From: VRUE01 sp963796705 | GTDB lineage: Bacteria; Actinomycetota; Thermoleophilia; Solirubrobacterales; 70-9 | Assembly: GCA_963796705.1 (NCBI GenBank) | Contig: CAWCMK010000002.1 | Coordinates: 124,001 to 188,000, forward strand | Direction: 5' to 3' | DNA: 64,000 bases | Shown here: piece by piece, positions 34,798 through 43,258 of the stretch | How the letters are laid out: each line of letters begins with the position of its first letter | Position numbering within the stretch: the first letter of the stretch is position 1 | Notes under the pieces: generated by a model | The model's database searches: none | Seen by the model: only the letters and a program-made list of their open reading frames with translations | What the model was told of the DNA's origin: nothing | Made by a program: the position numbers and the translations under genes

Positions 34798-35492
34798 TGG
34801 CTTTGCTCCTCAGCGGGGTTGGGGGCTTCGGTTTCGGATGAGTCGACCTTCGCGAGGTAGCTGTGGGTGCCGATCCGCAGTTCCAGGGCGGCCGTCTTAG
34901 AGAGGTCGAGTCCCGAGCTGAGGACGGGGAAGCTCTGGTCTCCCCAGCGGTAGCGGAAGGTCCCGGCCGAGAGCCGGCTGCCATGGCGGCCCAGCAGGTA
35001 GACGCGGCAAAGGGTGCCGGAATTGACGCCGCTGACGTACATGTGGATTTCGGTGCCGAAGGCGTTTGGAATCAGCCCCGCCGAGACCTTGACCCCCTTC
35101 GGCAGCGAGGCGAAGGAGACATGCTGCTCGGGACCCGTCTCGGTGGCTCCGCCGAGGACGAAGATTGCGAGCACCGCGGCCGTCGCTGCGCTGGCGCCGA
35201 CCAGGGCCAGCCCGTACCCGACGCGACGACGGCGCCTGGCCCGGCGCTCGCGGCCGACCGCACCGGCCACCCGGCGCGCCAGTCCCGCGGGCGGTGTGGG
35301 CGCGGTGTCGAAGAGGTCGGGGTTGGCGAGCGACATCGGCACCACCAGCGAGGAGAGCTGCTCGAGCTCGGCGCTGCAGCTCGGGCAGCCCTCGAGGTGG
35401 GCCTCCAGCCCGACGCGCTCCTCTTCGGAAAGGTGGCCGAGCACGTAGGCGCCAAGACTCCCGCGCCACTCACGACAGCTCTCAGCCTTCAT
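34794..35492 (-). CDS. Anti-sigma factor with zinc-finger (ZAS-like) N-terminus, single membrane span
   Basis: 232 residues. The N-terminal anti-sigma domain has a His and a CxxC (AHLEGCPSCSAELEQL, with LGAYVLGHLSEEE before it). One membrane helix (~residues 100-122) is followed by an outside RskA-like domain (YVSGVNSGTLCRVYLLGRHG). It would hold the ECF sigma factor at the membrane until an outside signal releases it. The start overlaps the sigma stop by 11 bp. Cytoplasmic glutamates are about 1 GAA to 9 GAG and outside ones about 4 to 4; two of the outside GAGs form the next gene's ribosome-binding site. Confidence 0.86.
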   Translation of the reverse strand: MKAESCREWRGSLGAYVLGHLSEEERVGLEAHLEGCPSCSAELEQLSSLVVPMSLANPDLFDTAPTPPAGLARRVAGAVGRERRARRRRRVGYGLALVGASAATAAVLAIFVLGGATETGPEQHVSFASLPKGVKVSAGLIPNAFGTEIHMYVSGVNSGTLCRVYLLGRHGSRLSAGTFRYRWGDQSFPVLSSGLDLSKTAALELRIGTHSYLAKVDSSETEAPNPAEEQSQ

Positions 35493-35991
35493 AGCCAATC
35501 TCCTCGAGGGCGATTCGCAGGGCTCGCAGCGCGTAATAGACGCGGCTCTTCACGGTGCCGACCGGGATCCCGAGCTCGGTCGCGACCTCGGCGTAGGGCC
35601 GACCGCGATAGTGGGTCTCGATGAGGATACGACGATGTTGGTCGCCGATTCGCCGCATCGCCTCCTCGACCTGCCAGGCGAGAAGCGTCTCCTCGAACGG
35701 TTCGACGGCAGGCTCGGAGTGCTCCTCGGCGACCGCCGGCCGGGCCGCCCTCGCCCTGCCGAGATCGATCACGACATTGCGCAGGATCGCGAACAGCCAG
35801 GTCCGCAGCGAACCGATCTGTGGGTCGAATCGGCTCCCGGCCCGCCAGGCTCGCAGGAAGGTCTCCTGCACGGCCTCTTCGGCGAGCCCGGCGTCACCGA
35901 GCGAGCGACACGCGAAGCCGTACAACTCCCCCGCGTGGGCAGCGTAGGCCTCGCGGACGTCCCGCTCGCGGGTCAGTGCACCAACCGACAT
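35482..35991 (-). CDS. ECF (extracytoplasmic function) RNA polymerase sigma factor
   Basis: 169 residues with sigma region 2 (YGFACRSLGDAGLAEEAVQE, TFLRAWRAGSRFDP, LRTWLFAILRN) and region 4 (QHRRILIETHYRGRPYAEVA, IPVGTVKSRVYYALR). It directs RNA polymerase to stress promoters when its anti-sigma partner is inactivated. It heads a three-gene coupled operon: sigma, anti-sigma, secreted lipoprotein. The start codon itself is the first base triplet of an 11-bp inverted repeat (see separate entry), so expression may be self-controlled. Confidence 0.9.
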   Translation of the reverse strand: MSVGALTRERDVREAYAAHAGELYGFACRSLGDAGLAEEAVQETFLRAWRAGSRFDPQIGSLRTWLFAILRNVVIDLGRARAARPAVAEEHSEPAVEPFEETLLAWQVEEAMRRIGDQHRRILIETHYRGRPYAEVATELGIPVGTVKSRVYYALRALRIALEEIGYEG

Positions 35992-36023
35992 ACGCCTCGA
36001 TGTACGGGACGCATGTCGGTTGG
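35981..36023 (-). promoter_or_regulatory. Inverted repeat spanning the start codon and promoter of the ECF sigma gene
   Basis: On the minus strand CCAACCGACAT (36023-36013) is mirrored by ATGTCGGTTGG (35991-35981), whose ATG is the sigma start codon. The arms are 11 bp, perfect, with a 21-nt centre. The centre holds CGTACA, and GAACCC overlaps the outer arm, so an ECF-type promoter (GAAC, ~15 bp, CGTA) may lie between the arms. The repeat could be an operator or, if transcribed, a hairpin hiding the start codon. Confidence 0.65.
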
Positions 36024-36036
36024 GTTCAAGCCCGTC

Positions 36037-36180
36037 CTAGAGTTTCCCGATCTTGAAGATTTTCGTGCCGCAGTCGGGGCAAACCCCCTGGATCGCCGGA
36101 CGACCGTTTTTCATGGTCACCTGCTTGGCGTCTTTGATCTCGACCTTCTTGCGCTCTTTGACGCAGTAGCCCTCGGGCAT
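36037..36180 (-). CDS. DUF5679 small zinc-ribbon protein
   Basis: 47 residues. MPEGYCVKERKKVEIKDAKQ followed by MKNGRPAIQGVCPDCGTKIF matches the small DUF5679 family. One N-terminal cysteine (YC) and CPDC suggest zinc binding with three cysteines. ATG 36180 has GGAG 8 nt upstream. It is a short, highly charged protein probably associated with nucleic acid or ribosomes, but function is unknown. It lies just upstream of the ECF sigma gene on the same strand; the two seem independently expressed. Confidence 0.8.
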   Translation of the reverse strand: MPEGYCVKERKKVEIKDAKQVTMKNGRPAIQGVCPDCGTKIFKIGKL

Positions 36181-36301
36181 CGGTGACTCTCCTTTCACTG
36201 CCGTAGCGGCAAGTCTCACGATCGCTCGTGAGGTGGGATTGCGCCGAATGTAACGGAGGCCGGGGACGGCGCGAAAGATCTATGTGCGAATTCGCACGAA
36301 A

Positions 36302-36658
36302 CTATTCTTTCGGTTTCGCGCCTTCCGGCGTCTTTTTCGGCGGCTTCGCGGTTTCGGACGGTTCTTCGGCGGCCTGCGCGGCCGCCACTTCGGCGCGCAG
36401 GGTCGAGACTTCCGAGCGCAGCTGGGCCAGTTCGGTCTGCAAGGGGGCCGCCTCGCCCACCCCCGAGGTTTCGACCTTTTCCTGAAGCGCCCGGAATTCA
36501 TCCGAGCTGACGCTGCCATTTTCGGCTTCGATCGCCAGGTAGATCGCCGCGCCGGAACCGCCGATCGCGATCGCGACCAGGACGAGGAAGACGCGTGTGC
36601 GCATGCCGAGCTTCCGCTCGACCTCGCCGATCCATGCCCGCAAGCCGTCGAGCGACAT
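36302..36658 (-). CDS. Single-pass membrane protein with outside coiled coil
   Basis: 118 residues. A cytoplasmic N-terminus (SLDGLRAWIGEVERKLGMRT), one membrane helix (residues ~24-42), then an outside coiled coil (FRALQEKVETSGVGEAAPLQ, TELAQLRSEVSTLRAEVAAA) and a charged Pro/Lys tail. No family is recognised. ATG 36658 has TAACGT 7 nt upstream, a leaderless layout. The two cytoplasmic glutamates are GAG, while outside ones are 13 GAA to 1 GAG, making the codon switch at the membrane very clear. It is divergent from the thiolase gene. Confidence 0.7.
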   Translation of the reverse strand: MSLDGLRAWIGEVERKLGMRTRVFLVLVAIAIGGSGAAIYLAIEAENGSVSSDEFRALQEKVETSGVGEAAPLQTELAQLRSEVSTLRAEVAAAQAAEEPSETAKPPKKTPEGAKPKE

Positions 36659-36727
36659 CGCCGCAACGTTAATCAACTACCCTGGCGCCCGCACTTTCGC
36701 CCCCGAGCCCGCAAGGAGATTTCCGAG

Positions 36728-37888
36728 ATGCCCGATGCAGTGATCGTCGACACCGTCCGCACGCCGATCGGCCGTGCCTTCAAGGGCTCGCTGGCCCAGC
36801 TGCGCCCCGACGAGATGGGGGCCTACGTGGTCGACCGGCTGCTGGAGCGCAACCCAGAGGTCGACCCGAACGGGATCGAGGATCTCTTTTGCGGCTGCGG
36901 CATGCCGCAGGGGCTGCAGGCCTTCAACATCGGTCGGATCATCTCGCTGCTCTCCGAGAAGTTGCCGCAGACCGTCAACGGCGTCACCGTCTCGCGCTAC
37001 TGCTCCTCGAGTCTGGACGCGATCCGTCACGCCGGCAACGCGATCAAGGCCGGCGAGGGCGACATCTACCTCGCCGCCGGGGTCGAGTGGGTGAGCCGCT
37101 ACAACGAGCGCACCGAGCCGGCCGGGGCCGCCGATCAGAACGACAACCTCAAAGGTGAGAACGGCCAACCAAACGCCTATATCGAAATGGGCGCCACGGC
37201 GGTCAACGTCGCCAAGACCTACGAGGTCAGCCGCGCCGACATGGACAAGTACGCGCAGCGCAGCCAGGAACTGGCGGTCAAGTCCCAGGAGGACGGTTTC
37301 TTTGACCGCGAGATCGTCTCGGTCGAGCTGCCCGACGGAACCCAGGTGAGCAAGGACGACGGGCCGCGCGCCTCCTCGACCCTGGAGAAGCTAGCCGAAC
37401 TGCCGGAGGCTTTCGGCGGGGGCGGCGTCACCGCGGGCAACTCCTGCCCACTCAACGACGGCGCGGCCGCGGTGCTGCTGATGAGCGACACCAAGGCCGC
37501 GGAGCTCGGCCTGAACCCACGTGCGAAGATCGTCACCGCCGCGACCTGGGGCAACGAGCCTGAGTACATGGGCGTCGCACCGATAGGTGCGATCAAGAAG
37601 GTGCTGAGCCGGGCCGGGATGATGATCGATGACGTCGACGCCGTGGAGCTCAACGAGGCGTTCGCCGCCCAGGTGATCCCGATCATGGATGAATGCGACA
37701 TCCCGCTGGAGAAGCTCAACACCCACGGTGGGGCGATCGCCCTCGGACATCCCTTCGGCATGACCGGCGCCCGCATCATGGGCACCCTGCTCAATGTGTT
37801 GGAGACCGACGACCACCAGGTGGGCCTGGAGACGATGTGCGTCGCCGGTGGCCAGGGCAAGGCGATGATCGTCGAGAGACTGAACTGA
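36728..37888 (+). CDS. Acetyl-CoA acyltransferase (thiolase)
   Basis: 386 residues, full-length thiolase. The nucleophilic cysteine is in SRYCSSSLDAIRHAG, NEAFAAQ and GGAIALGHPFGMTGAR supply the second-site residues, and the final catalytic cysteine is in MCVAGGQGKAMI. It either cleaves 3-ketoacyl-CoA in beta-oxidation or condenses acyl-CoAs. ATG 36728 has an AAGGAGAT site. The enoyl-CoA hydratase gene follows 72 bp later with its own promoter, so these genes form a fatty-acid or aromatic-acid catabolic neighbourhood. Confidence 0.92.
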   Translation: MPDAVIVDTVRTPIGRAFKGSLAQLRPDEMGAYVVDRLLERNPEVDPNGIEDLFCGCGMPQGLQAFNIGRIISLLSEKLPQTVNGVTVSRYCSSSLDAIRHAGNAIKAGEGDIYLAAGVEWVSRYNERTEPAGAADQNDNLKGENGQPNAYIEMGATAVNVAKTYEVSRADMDKYAQRSQELAVKSQEDGFFDREIVSVELPDGTQVSKDDGPRASSTLEKLAELPEAFGGGGVTAGNSCPLNDGAAAVLLMSDTKAAELGLNPRAKIVTAATWGNEPEYMGVAPIGAIKKVLSRAGMMIDDVDAVELNEAFAAQVIPIMDECDIPLEKLNTHGGAIALGHPFGMTGARIMGTLLNVLETDDHQVGLETMCVAGGQGKAMIVERLN

Positions 37889-37960
37889 GGCGCCGGGGAG
37901 GTCCCTGAAATCACCCCGCACACGGGGGCAATCACCACCATGCCGGGTTAGAGTCGGTCC

Positions 37961-38878
37961 GTGGAGCCGCTGCACACGCTCGAGTACGAGACCGGCGACC
38001 GGGTCGCGCGGATTACCCTGAATCGGCCCGAGCGGGGGAACGGGATCACGCCGCGAATGCCTGCCGAGATCGCCGACTGTGTCGAGCGCGCCAACCTCGA
38101 CCCGGGGGTGCACGCCATCGCCCTCGCCGGAAACGGCAGCGGTTTCTGCGGCGGCTATGACCTGGTCGCCTCGGCCGAGGGAGATATGAGCGGCCTCGAG
38201 GTGCAGAATGCGCCACCCGGCTCGCCACTTGACCCGGCCGTGATCGGTGCCAACCACGCGCCGCGGACGAATTGGGATCCGGTGACCGACTTCCAATTCA
38301 TGTGGCGCAACGTGCGCGGCTTCATGAGCCTCTTCCACTCCGAGAAGCCGGTGCTCTGCAAGGTGCACGGCTACTGCGTCGCCGGCGGCACCGACATGGC
38401 CCTCTGCTCAGACCTGCTGGTGGTTGCCGAGGACGCCAAGGTCGGCTACCCGCCGGCCCGGGTCTGGGGCTCGCCCACCACCGCGCTCTGGGCCGCCAGG
38501 GTCGGGCCGATGCGGGCCAAGCGGCTGTTGCTGACCGGCGATTCGCTGAGCGGTGCCCAGGCCGCCGCCTGGGGACTGGCGACCGAGGCGGCGCCGGCCG
38601 CTGAACTAGATGAGCGCTTCGAGGCCCTCCTGGGACGGGTCGCGCGGCTCCCGGTCAACCAGCTGGTGATGATGAAGATGCTCGTCAACCAGTCGCTCTA
38701 CGCGCAGGGCCTGCACCAGACCCAGCTGCTCGGGACATTCTTCGACGGGATCGCACGACACACCGAGGAGGGCCACGCTTTCGTGCGCAGGGCTGCCGAG
38801 TCGGGCTTCAAGGAGGCGGTGCGGGAGCGCGATGAGCCCTTCGGTGATCTCGGGCTCGAGGGCTTCGGCCTTGAGTAG
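37961..38878 (+). CDS. Enoyl-CoA hydratase/isomerase family protein
   Basis: 305 residues, crotonase superfamily. ARITLNRPERGNGITPRMPA opens the fold, IALAGNGSGFCGGYDL forms the oxyanion loop, and HGYCVAGGTDMALCSDLLVV the second. An insertion of about 40 residues (~75-115) follows the first loop, as in larger steroid- or terpene-degradation hydratases. The C-terminus is helical. GTG 37961 has TAGAGT 6 nt upstream, so the mRNA is probably leaderless. The end overlaps the monooxygenase gene by 47 bp if the latter starts at 38832. Confidence 0.88.
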   Translation: MEPLHTLEYETGDRVARITLNRPERGNGITPRMPAEIADCVERANLDPGVHAIALAGNGSGFCGGYDLVASAEGDMSGLEVQNAPPGSPLDPAVIGANHAPRTNWDPVTDFQFMWRNVRGFMSLFHSEKPVLCKVHGYCVAGGTDMALCSDLLVVAEDAKVGYPPARVWGSPTTALWAARVGPMRAKRLLLTGDSLSGAQAAAWGLATEAAPAAELDERFEALLGRVARLPVNQLVMMKMLVNQSLYAQGLHQTQLLGTFFDGIARHTEEGHAFVRRAAESGFKEAVRERDEPFGDLGLEGFGLE

Positions 38879-40322
38879 AGGAGGCCGAAGCGTCGCGGTG
38901 GTCGGCGCCGGATTCGGGGGGGTCGGGGCCGCCGTGGCGCTGAGTCGGTGCGGGCACGACGTCACTGTCTTTGAGAAGGCCGGGGGCATCGGCGGCGTCT
39001 GGCACCAAAACACTTACCCGGGTGCCGCCTGCGACGTACCGTCGCACCTCTATGAGTTTTCCTTCGCCCCCAATCCGGAGTGGTCAAGCCGCTTCGCGCC
39101 CCAGCCCGAGATCCAGTCCTACATCGAGGGCGTCGCACGGCGCTTCGGGGTGATCGATCGGATCCGGACAGCCACCGCGGTCAGGGGCGCTGAGTGGGAC
39201 GATGCACGTCGCCGCTGGACCCTGCAGACCAGCGATGGCCCGCACGAGGCGGAGATCCTGATCGCCGCCTGTGGCCAGCTCTCCACCCCCAAGCGGCCGT
39301 CGCTGCGGGGCCTGGAGAGCTTTCGGGGACCCGCCTTCCACACGGCCGAATGGCGCCGTGACGTCGATCTCGTGGGCAAGCGGGTCGCCGTGATCGGCAG
39401 CGGTTGCAGTGCGGTCCAGGTCGTGCCCGCGATTCAGCCGATCGTCTCGCACGTCGACGTCTATCAGCGCTCTCCCGGTTGGACGCTTCCCAAGCACGAC
39501 GCCGTCTACTCGGACCGTTCCAGGCGCCTTTTCCGGCGCTTTCCGCTCCTGCAGCGCCTCGACCGCCAGATGATCTTCGCCTCCCACGAGCTGGGCGCCG
39601 CCGCCTTGACGCGCCACCGGTGGTTGCTGCCGCTGGTTCGTGCGATCGGTCGCCGTCAGATCAACAGGGCGATCGCAGACCCGGAGCTGCGGAAAAAGGT
39701 CACCCCCGCCGACGAGGTCGGCTGCAAGCGGATCATGCTGACCGATGAGTGGTACCCGACCCTGACGCAGCCCAACGTCGAGCTGATCAGCGACGGGATT
39801 GAGGAACTGACTCCAGCCGGCATCCGAACGCAAGACGGCGTCGAGCGGGAGGCCGACGTCCTGATCCTCGCCACCGGCTTCCAGTCGCACGCCTTCGTGG
39901 CGCCGATGGAGATCACCGGTCGCGAAGGTCGCAAGCTCGCCGAAGAGTGGCAGCCGGTGGCCCGCGCCTACCTCGGCCTCACCGTTCCCGGCTTCCCCAA
40001 CCTATTCCTGCTCTACGGGCCGAACACCAACGGCGGCACGGGTTCGGTGATCTTCACGCTTGAGGCCGGCATCGGCCACCTGGTTGTCGCCTTGCGGGAG
40101 TTGGAGGCGTGCGACGCGGATCGCATCGAGGTCAGGCGCGAGGCGGCCGAACGCTTCGACCGCGAGCTGCGAGGGGCGCTCGCCGACACCGTTTGGCACA
40201 GCGGTTGTCGCAATTGGTACGTCGACGAGCATGGCAACGACCCGAGCCAGTGGCCCTGGTTGTGGAGGACCTACAGGCGTCGCACGGCCGCTCTGGTTCC
40301 GGGTGCCTACGCCCTCGACTAG
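38832..40322 (+). CDS. FAD-dependent monooxygenase (Baeyer-Villiger type)
   Basis: Up to 496 residues. The FAD-binding motif is VAVVGAGFGGVGAAVALSRC, the NADPH site is VAVIGSGCSAVQV, and the BVMO fingerprint FxGxxxHTxxW appears as FRGPAFHTAEW. DVLILATGFQSH closes the C-terminal Rossmann part. It would insert oxygen into a ketone or oxidise a related substrate with NADPH. The start is uncertain: ATG 38832 lies 47 bp inside the upstream gene, and TTG 38870 gives a shorter, more typical N-terminus. The stop codon TAG is also the start of a likely -10 box. Confidence 0.87.
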   Translation: MSPSVISGSRASALSRGGRSVAVVGAGFGGVGAAVALSRCGHDVTVFEKAGGIGGVWHQNTYPGAACDVPSHLYEFSFAPNPEWSSRFAPQPEIQSYIEGVARRFGVIDRIRTATAVRGAEWDDARRRWTLQTSDGPHEAEILIAACGQLSTPKRPSLRGLESFRGPAFHTAEWRRDVDLVGKRVAVIGSGCSAVQVVPAIQPIVSHVDVYQRSPGWTLPKHDAVYSDRSRRLFRRFPLLQRLDRQMIFASHELGAAALTRHRWLLPLVRAIGRRQINRAIADPELRKKVTPADEVGCKRIMLTDEWYPTLTQPNVELISDGIEELTPAGIRTQDGVEREADVLILATGFQSHAFVAPMEITGREGRKLAEEWQPVARAYLGLTVPGFPNLFLLYGPNTNGGTGSVIFTLEAGIGHLVVALRELEACDADRIEVRREAAERFDRELRGALADTVWHSGCRNWYVDEHGNDPSQWPWLWRTYRRRTAALVPGAYALD

Positions 40323-40325
40323 GGT
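40320..40325 (+). promoter_or_regulatory. Putative -10 hexamer TAGGGT overlapping the monooxygenase stop codon
   Basis: The monooxygenase stop codon TAG (40320-40322) is the first half of TAGGGT, which ends 9 nt before the thioesterase ATG 40335. No Shine-Dalgarno sequence lies in the gap. This fits the leaderless pattern of the window. Confidence 0.5.
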
Positions 40326-40334
40326 GCAGCCGCG

Positions 40335-40781
40335 ATGAGCGAGGCGCCACACCCGAGCTCGATGATCACCCCCGAGAGCGTGCGGGCCTTCCTTCCCGGA
40401 AGCTTCCCCGGCGACCTTGGAATCGAGCCGCTGGAGATCGAGGCGAGCCACTCGGTTGGCCGAATCCTCGTCGAGGAGCGCCACCTGCATCCCGGCGGCT
40501 TCGTCCACGGGGGCGTCTGGACCGCACTCGGGGATACCGTCGCCGCCTGGGCGACCTTCAAGGCAATTCCGCCCGGGCATAACTTCACGACGATCGAGCT
40601 GAAGCTGAACGTCTTCGCCGCCGGTCTGCTCGGCGATGAGATCGTCGCCCGTGGCGAGACGCTTCACACCGGCCGCAGCACCGTCGTCGTCGAGGTCAGG
40701 ATCCAGCGTCTTCGCCACGACCTGCAGCGCCTCGCCGCCAACCTGATCGTGACGCAGTTCGTATTGCCTCCATCGGACTGA
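40335..40781 (+). CDS. PaaI-like hotdog-fold thioesterase
   Basis: 148 residues with a single hotdog domain. HPGGFVHGGVWTALGDTVAA contains the conserved HGG and the acidic catalytic residue (D), and FTTIELKLNVFAA is the next strand. It would hydrolyse an acyl-CoA, probably an aromatic or hydroxylated one, matching the nearby hydratase, thiolase and monooxygenase genes. Its 3' 86 bp overlap the end of the convergent P-type ATPase gene; both frames look intact. Confidence 0.85.
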   Translation: MSEAPHPSSMITPESVRAFLPGSFPGDLGIEPLEIEASHSVGRILVEERHLHPGGFVHGGVWTALGDTVAAWATFKAIPPGHNFTTIELKLNVFAAGLLGDEIVARGETLHTGRSTVVVEVRIQRLRHDLQRLAANLIVTQFVLPPSD

Positions 40782-43194
40782 GGATCGGTCGCTCTCCGTC
40801 GCCGGGCGGCGGCTCGGCTTCCAGCCGTTCGATCTGCGGCAGGCGCCAGAGGATCGCGGCGATTGTCAGGCCCGCGGCCGCCGAGAGCAGGGCCAGGAAC
40901 CACTGGGCCGAGCTGAGAACTTCCATGTCGAAGAATTCGCGCACGGGCGGGATGCCGAGGATCAGCGCGAAGATCGCGCCGAGCCCGAAGATCAGCACCA
41001 GCATGTAGGTCTGGATCGCGATGTGTTCGCGCCCCGGGCCGCGCTCCAAGAGCAGCACGAAGGCGAGGCCGAGGACGATCAGGGTCGTCGTGGCCGCCGT
41101 GCGTCCCGCCTCCAGCGAGCCGCCGAACACCGTGTCAACGAGAAAGAAGGAGAGGATCGAGCCGAGGGCCGTGGCGATCCCCGCCGGCAGCGCGAAGGCG
41201 GCCAGGGCGCGCATCAGGCGCCCCCGGTAAAGCGGCCCGTCGGAGGGCAGCAGGGCCAGCACGAAGGACGGGATCCCGATCGTCAGGAAGCCTGCCAGGG
41301 TCAGGTGGCGGGGCAGGAAGGGGAAGGCAAAGCCGGGCACCGCGACGAGAAGGATCAGCGTCGCGGCGTAGACGGTCTTGGTCAGATAGAGGCGCCCGAG
41401 ACGGTGGATGTTGCGGGCGATCCGCCGTCCTTCGGCCACGCCCTGCGGCAGTCGCGAGAACTCGTCCTCGAGCAGGACGACGTCGGCTACGCCTTTGGTC
41501 ACCTGGGCCCCGGAGCCCATCGCCACCGCGAGCCGGGCCTGCTTGAGCGCCGGGACGTCGTTGACGCCGTCGCCGATCATCGCGGTGTAGCGCCCGGACT
41601 CACGCAGTGCCCCGACCAGCGATTTCTTCTGCTCGGGGGCGATCCGGCAGAAGATCGTGTTGCGCAGCGCCGCGGCCGTCAGGCCGGCGGCGTCCTCGGG
41701 CAGTTCGGAGCCATCGATCGTGCCGGCATCGGCGGGTACGCCCACCGCCGCGGCGACCGCGGAGACCGTCTCCCGCGCGTCGCCGGAGATCAGCTTCAGG
41801 TCGACTTCCTGCTCACGCATGAAGGCGATCGTTTCCGATGCGTCGGGCCGCAGGGTCTCCTCGAGGACGACCAATGCCAGCGGCCTGAGACGCGGCGGCG
41901 GCGTCGTGGCAGGCGATTCCGGCAGCGCCTCAGCGGACTCACCGAAGGCGACAACGCGACGGCCAGCCACGGTCTCCCGTCGCAGGACGGCAGCCAAACC
42001 AGGCGGCAGGGGCAGCGCGCCGGCGCCGACCAGAACATCGGGCGCCCCCATCACGTAGCTCTTGGCCCCGATCCGCAGGCCGCTCCACTTCCATTCCGAG
42101 GAGAAGGGAACCTCGCCGCCAACCCGCGATGGCCTGGCGGGCAGCTGCTCGGCGATCGTCTCGAGGGTCCGGTTGCGATCCCCGGCGCTGGCCGCGAAGC
42201 GCGCCAGGGCGGCGCGGGCGGCCGGCTCCTCGACCCCATCGGCAATCTCGACGCTCAGCAGGCGCAGCTCGCCATCGGTCAGGGTGCCGGTCTTATCGAC
42301 ACAGATCGTGTCGACGGAGGCGAGGCTCTCGGTGGCGCTCATCTGCTGAACCAACGTTTTGCGGCGGGCCAGTCGCGTCACCGCCACCGCAAAGGTGATG
42401 CTCATCAGCAAGACCAGCCCCTCTGGAATCAGCGTTACGAGTCCGGCGGTGGCCGTCTGGGCCGCTTCTTCGATCCCGGTTTCGCGCAGCTTCAGGGTGA
42501 TCAGCAGGATCACCGCCAAGGGCACCATCACATAGACGCAGGCGACGATCACCTGGTTGACCTCTTCCTGCAGCGGCGAGGGCGGATGACGGAAGGCCTT
42601 CGCCTCGCCCGCGAGGCGCCCGGCGTAGCTCTCCTCGCGCACCGCATCGACCCGGTAGCGGCCCGAGCCGGCGATGCAGAAGGAGCCCGAGAGCGCGCGC
42701 TCGCCGCTCTTCTTGTGAATCCCCTCGGCCTCGCCGCTGAGCAGCGACTCGTCCAGCATCAGTCCGCGACTGGCGAGCACCTCCCCGTCGGCGACGAGCT
42801 GGTCGCCGGGCTCGACGGCGATCACGTCGCCGGGAACGATCTCCTCCGCCAAGAGGCCGACAACCGCACCATCGCGCAGCACCTTGGACCGCGGCGCGAC
42901 CAGCACCGCGAGCTCATCGAGGGTCCGCTTCGCCTTCAGCTCCTCGCGAATCCCGATGTAGGAGTTGATCACTGCAATCAATCCGAAGACCGAATCGGCA
43001 TAGAGACCGAGGCCCAGGTCCAGCACCAGGAAAGCGCCGATGATCGCGTTAAAGAGCGTGAATACGTTGCCGGCGACGATGCTCGACGTCGATCGGGAGG
43101 AGGTCTCGGGCGCCGGCCCGAGCTTGTGCAGGCGTTTGGAGGCCTCCTGGCTGGAGAGACCGCCCTCGCCGGGTGTCTCGGTCGCGGCGCTCAC
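40696..43194 (-). CDS. P-type cation-transporting ATPase (CtpE-like)
   Basis: About 832 residues. The phosphorylation motif is CVDKTGTLTDG, TM4 carries IPEGLVLLMS, and the hinge is YTAMIGDGVNDVPALKQAR. Actuator motif LSGEAEGI replaces the usual TGE with SGE. PEGLVLL resembles mycobacterial CtpE, a calcium transporter, but the ion is not proven. Six C-terminal membrane segments follow. GTG 43194 is preferred: AACAAT lies 6 nt upstream. Outer loops TM3-TM4 and TM9-TM10 have five GAA glutamates, while the cytoplasmic domains are almost all GAG; the TM7-TM8 loop has one GAG. Confidence 0.88.
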   Translation of the reverse strand: MSAATETPGEGGLSSQEASKRLHKLGPAPETSSRSTSSIVAGNVFTLFNAIIGAFLVLDLGLGLYADSVFGLIAVINSYIGIREELKAKRTLDELAVLVAPRSKVLRDGAVVGLLAEEIVPGDVIAVEPGDQLVADGEVLASRGLMLDESLLSGEAEGIHKKSGERALSGSFCIAGSGRYRVDAVREESYAGRLAGEAKAFRHPPSPLQEEVNQVIVACVYVMVPLAVILLITLKLRETGIEEAAQTATAGLVTLIPEGLVLLMSITFAVAVTRLARRKTLVQQMSATESLASVDTICVDKTGTLTDGELRLLSVEIADGVEEPAARAALARFAASAGDRNRTLETIAEQLPARPSRVGGEVPFSSEWKWSGLRIGAKSYVMGAPDVLVGAGALPLPPGLAAVLRRETVAGRRVVAFGESAEALPESPATTPPPRLRPLALVVLEETLRPDASETIAFMREQEVDLKLISGDARETVSAVAAAVGVPADAGTIDGSELPEDAAGLTAAALRNTIFCRIAPEQKKSLVGALRESGRYTAMIGDGVNDVPALKQARLAVAMGSGAQVTKGVADVVLLEDEFSRLPQGVAEGRRIARNIHRLGRLYLTKTVYAATLILLVAVPGFAFPFLPRHLTLAGFLTIGIPSFVLALLPSDGPLYRGRLMRALAAFALPAGIATALGSILSFFLVDTVFGGSLEAGRTAATTTLIVLGLAFVLLLERGPGREHIAIQTYMLVLIFGLGAIFALILGIPPVREFFDMEVLSSAQWFLALLSAAAGLTIAAILWRLPQIERLEAEPPPGDGERPILSPMEAIRTASRSGWRRGAAGRGEDAGS

Positions 43195-43258
43195 GACCCC
43201 ATTGTTTACCGGCTCGCCCGGCAGCGACGAGCCGGGGCGGTGAGATAGGTTTCGCTCG

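Noticed and set aside
36013..36030. tRNA T-arm-like GGGTTCAAGCCC
   Set aside because: No acceptor, D or anticodon arm can be folded around it; it belongs to the promoter of the ECF sigma gene.
40696..40781. Doubt that the thioesterase and P-type ATPase genes can both be real, since they overlap by 86 bp
   Set aside because: Both show family motifs and intact frames to their own stops; tail-to-tail overlaps also occur elsewhere in this window.
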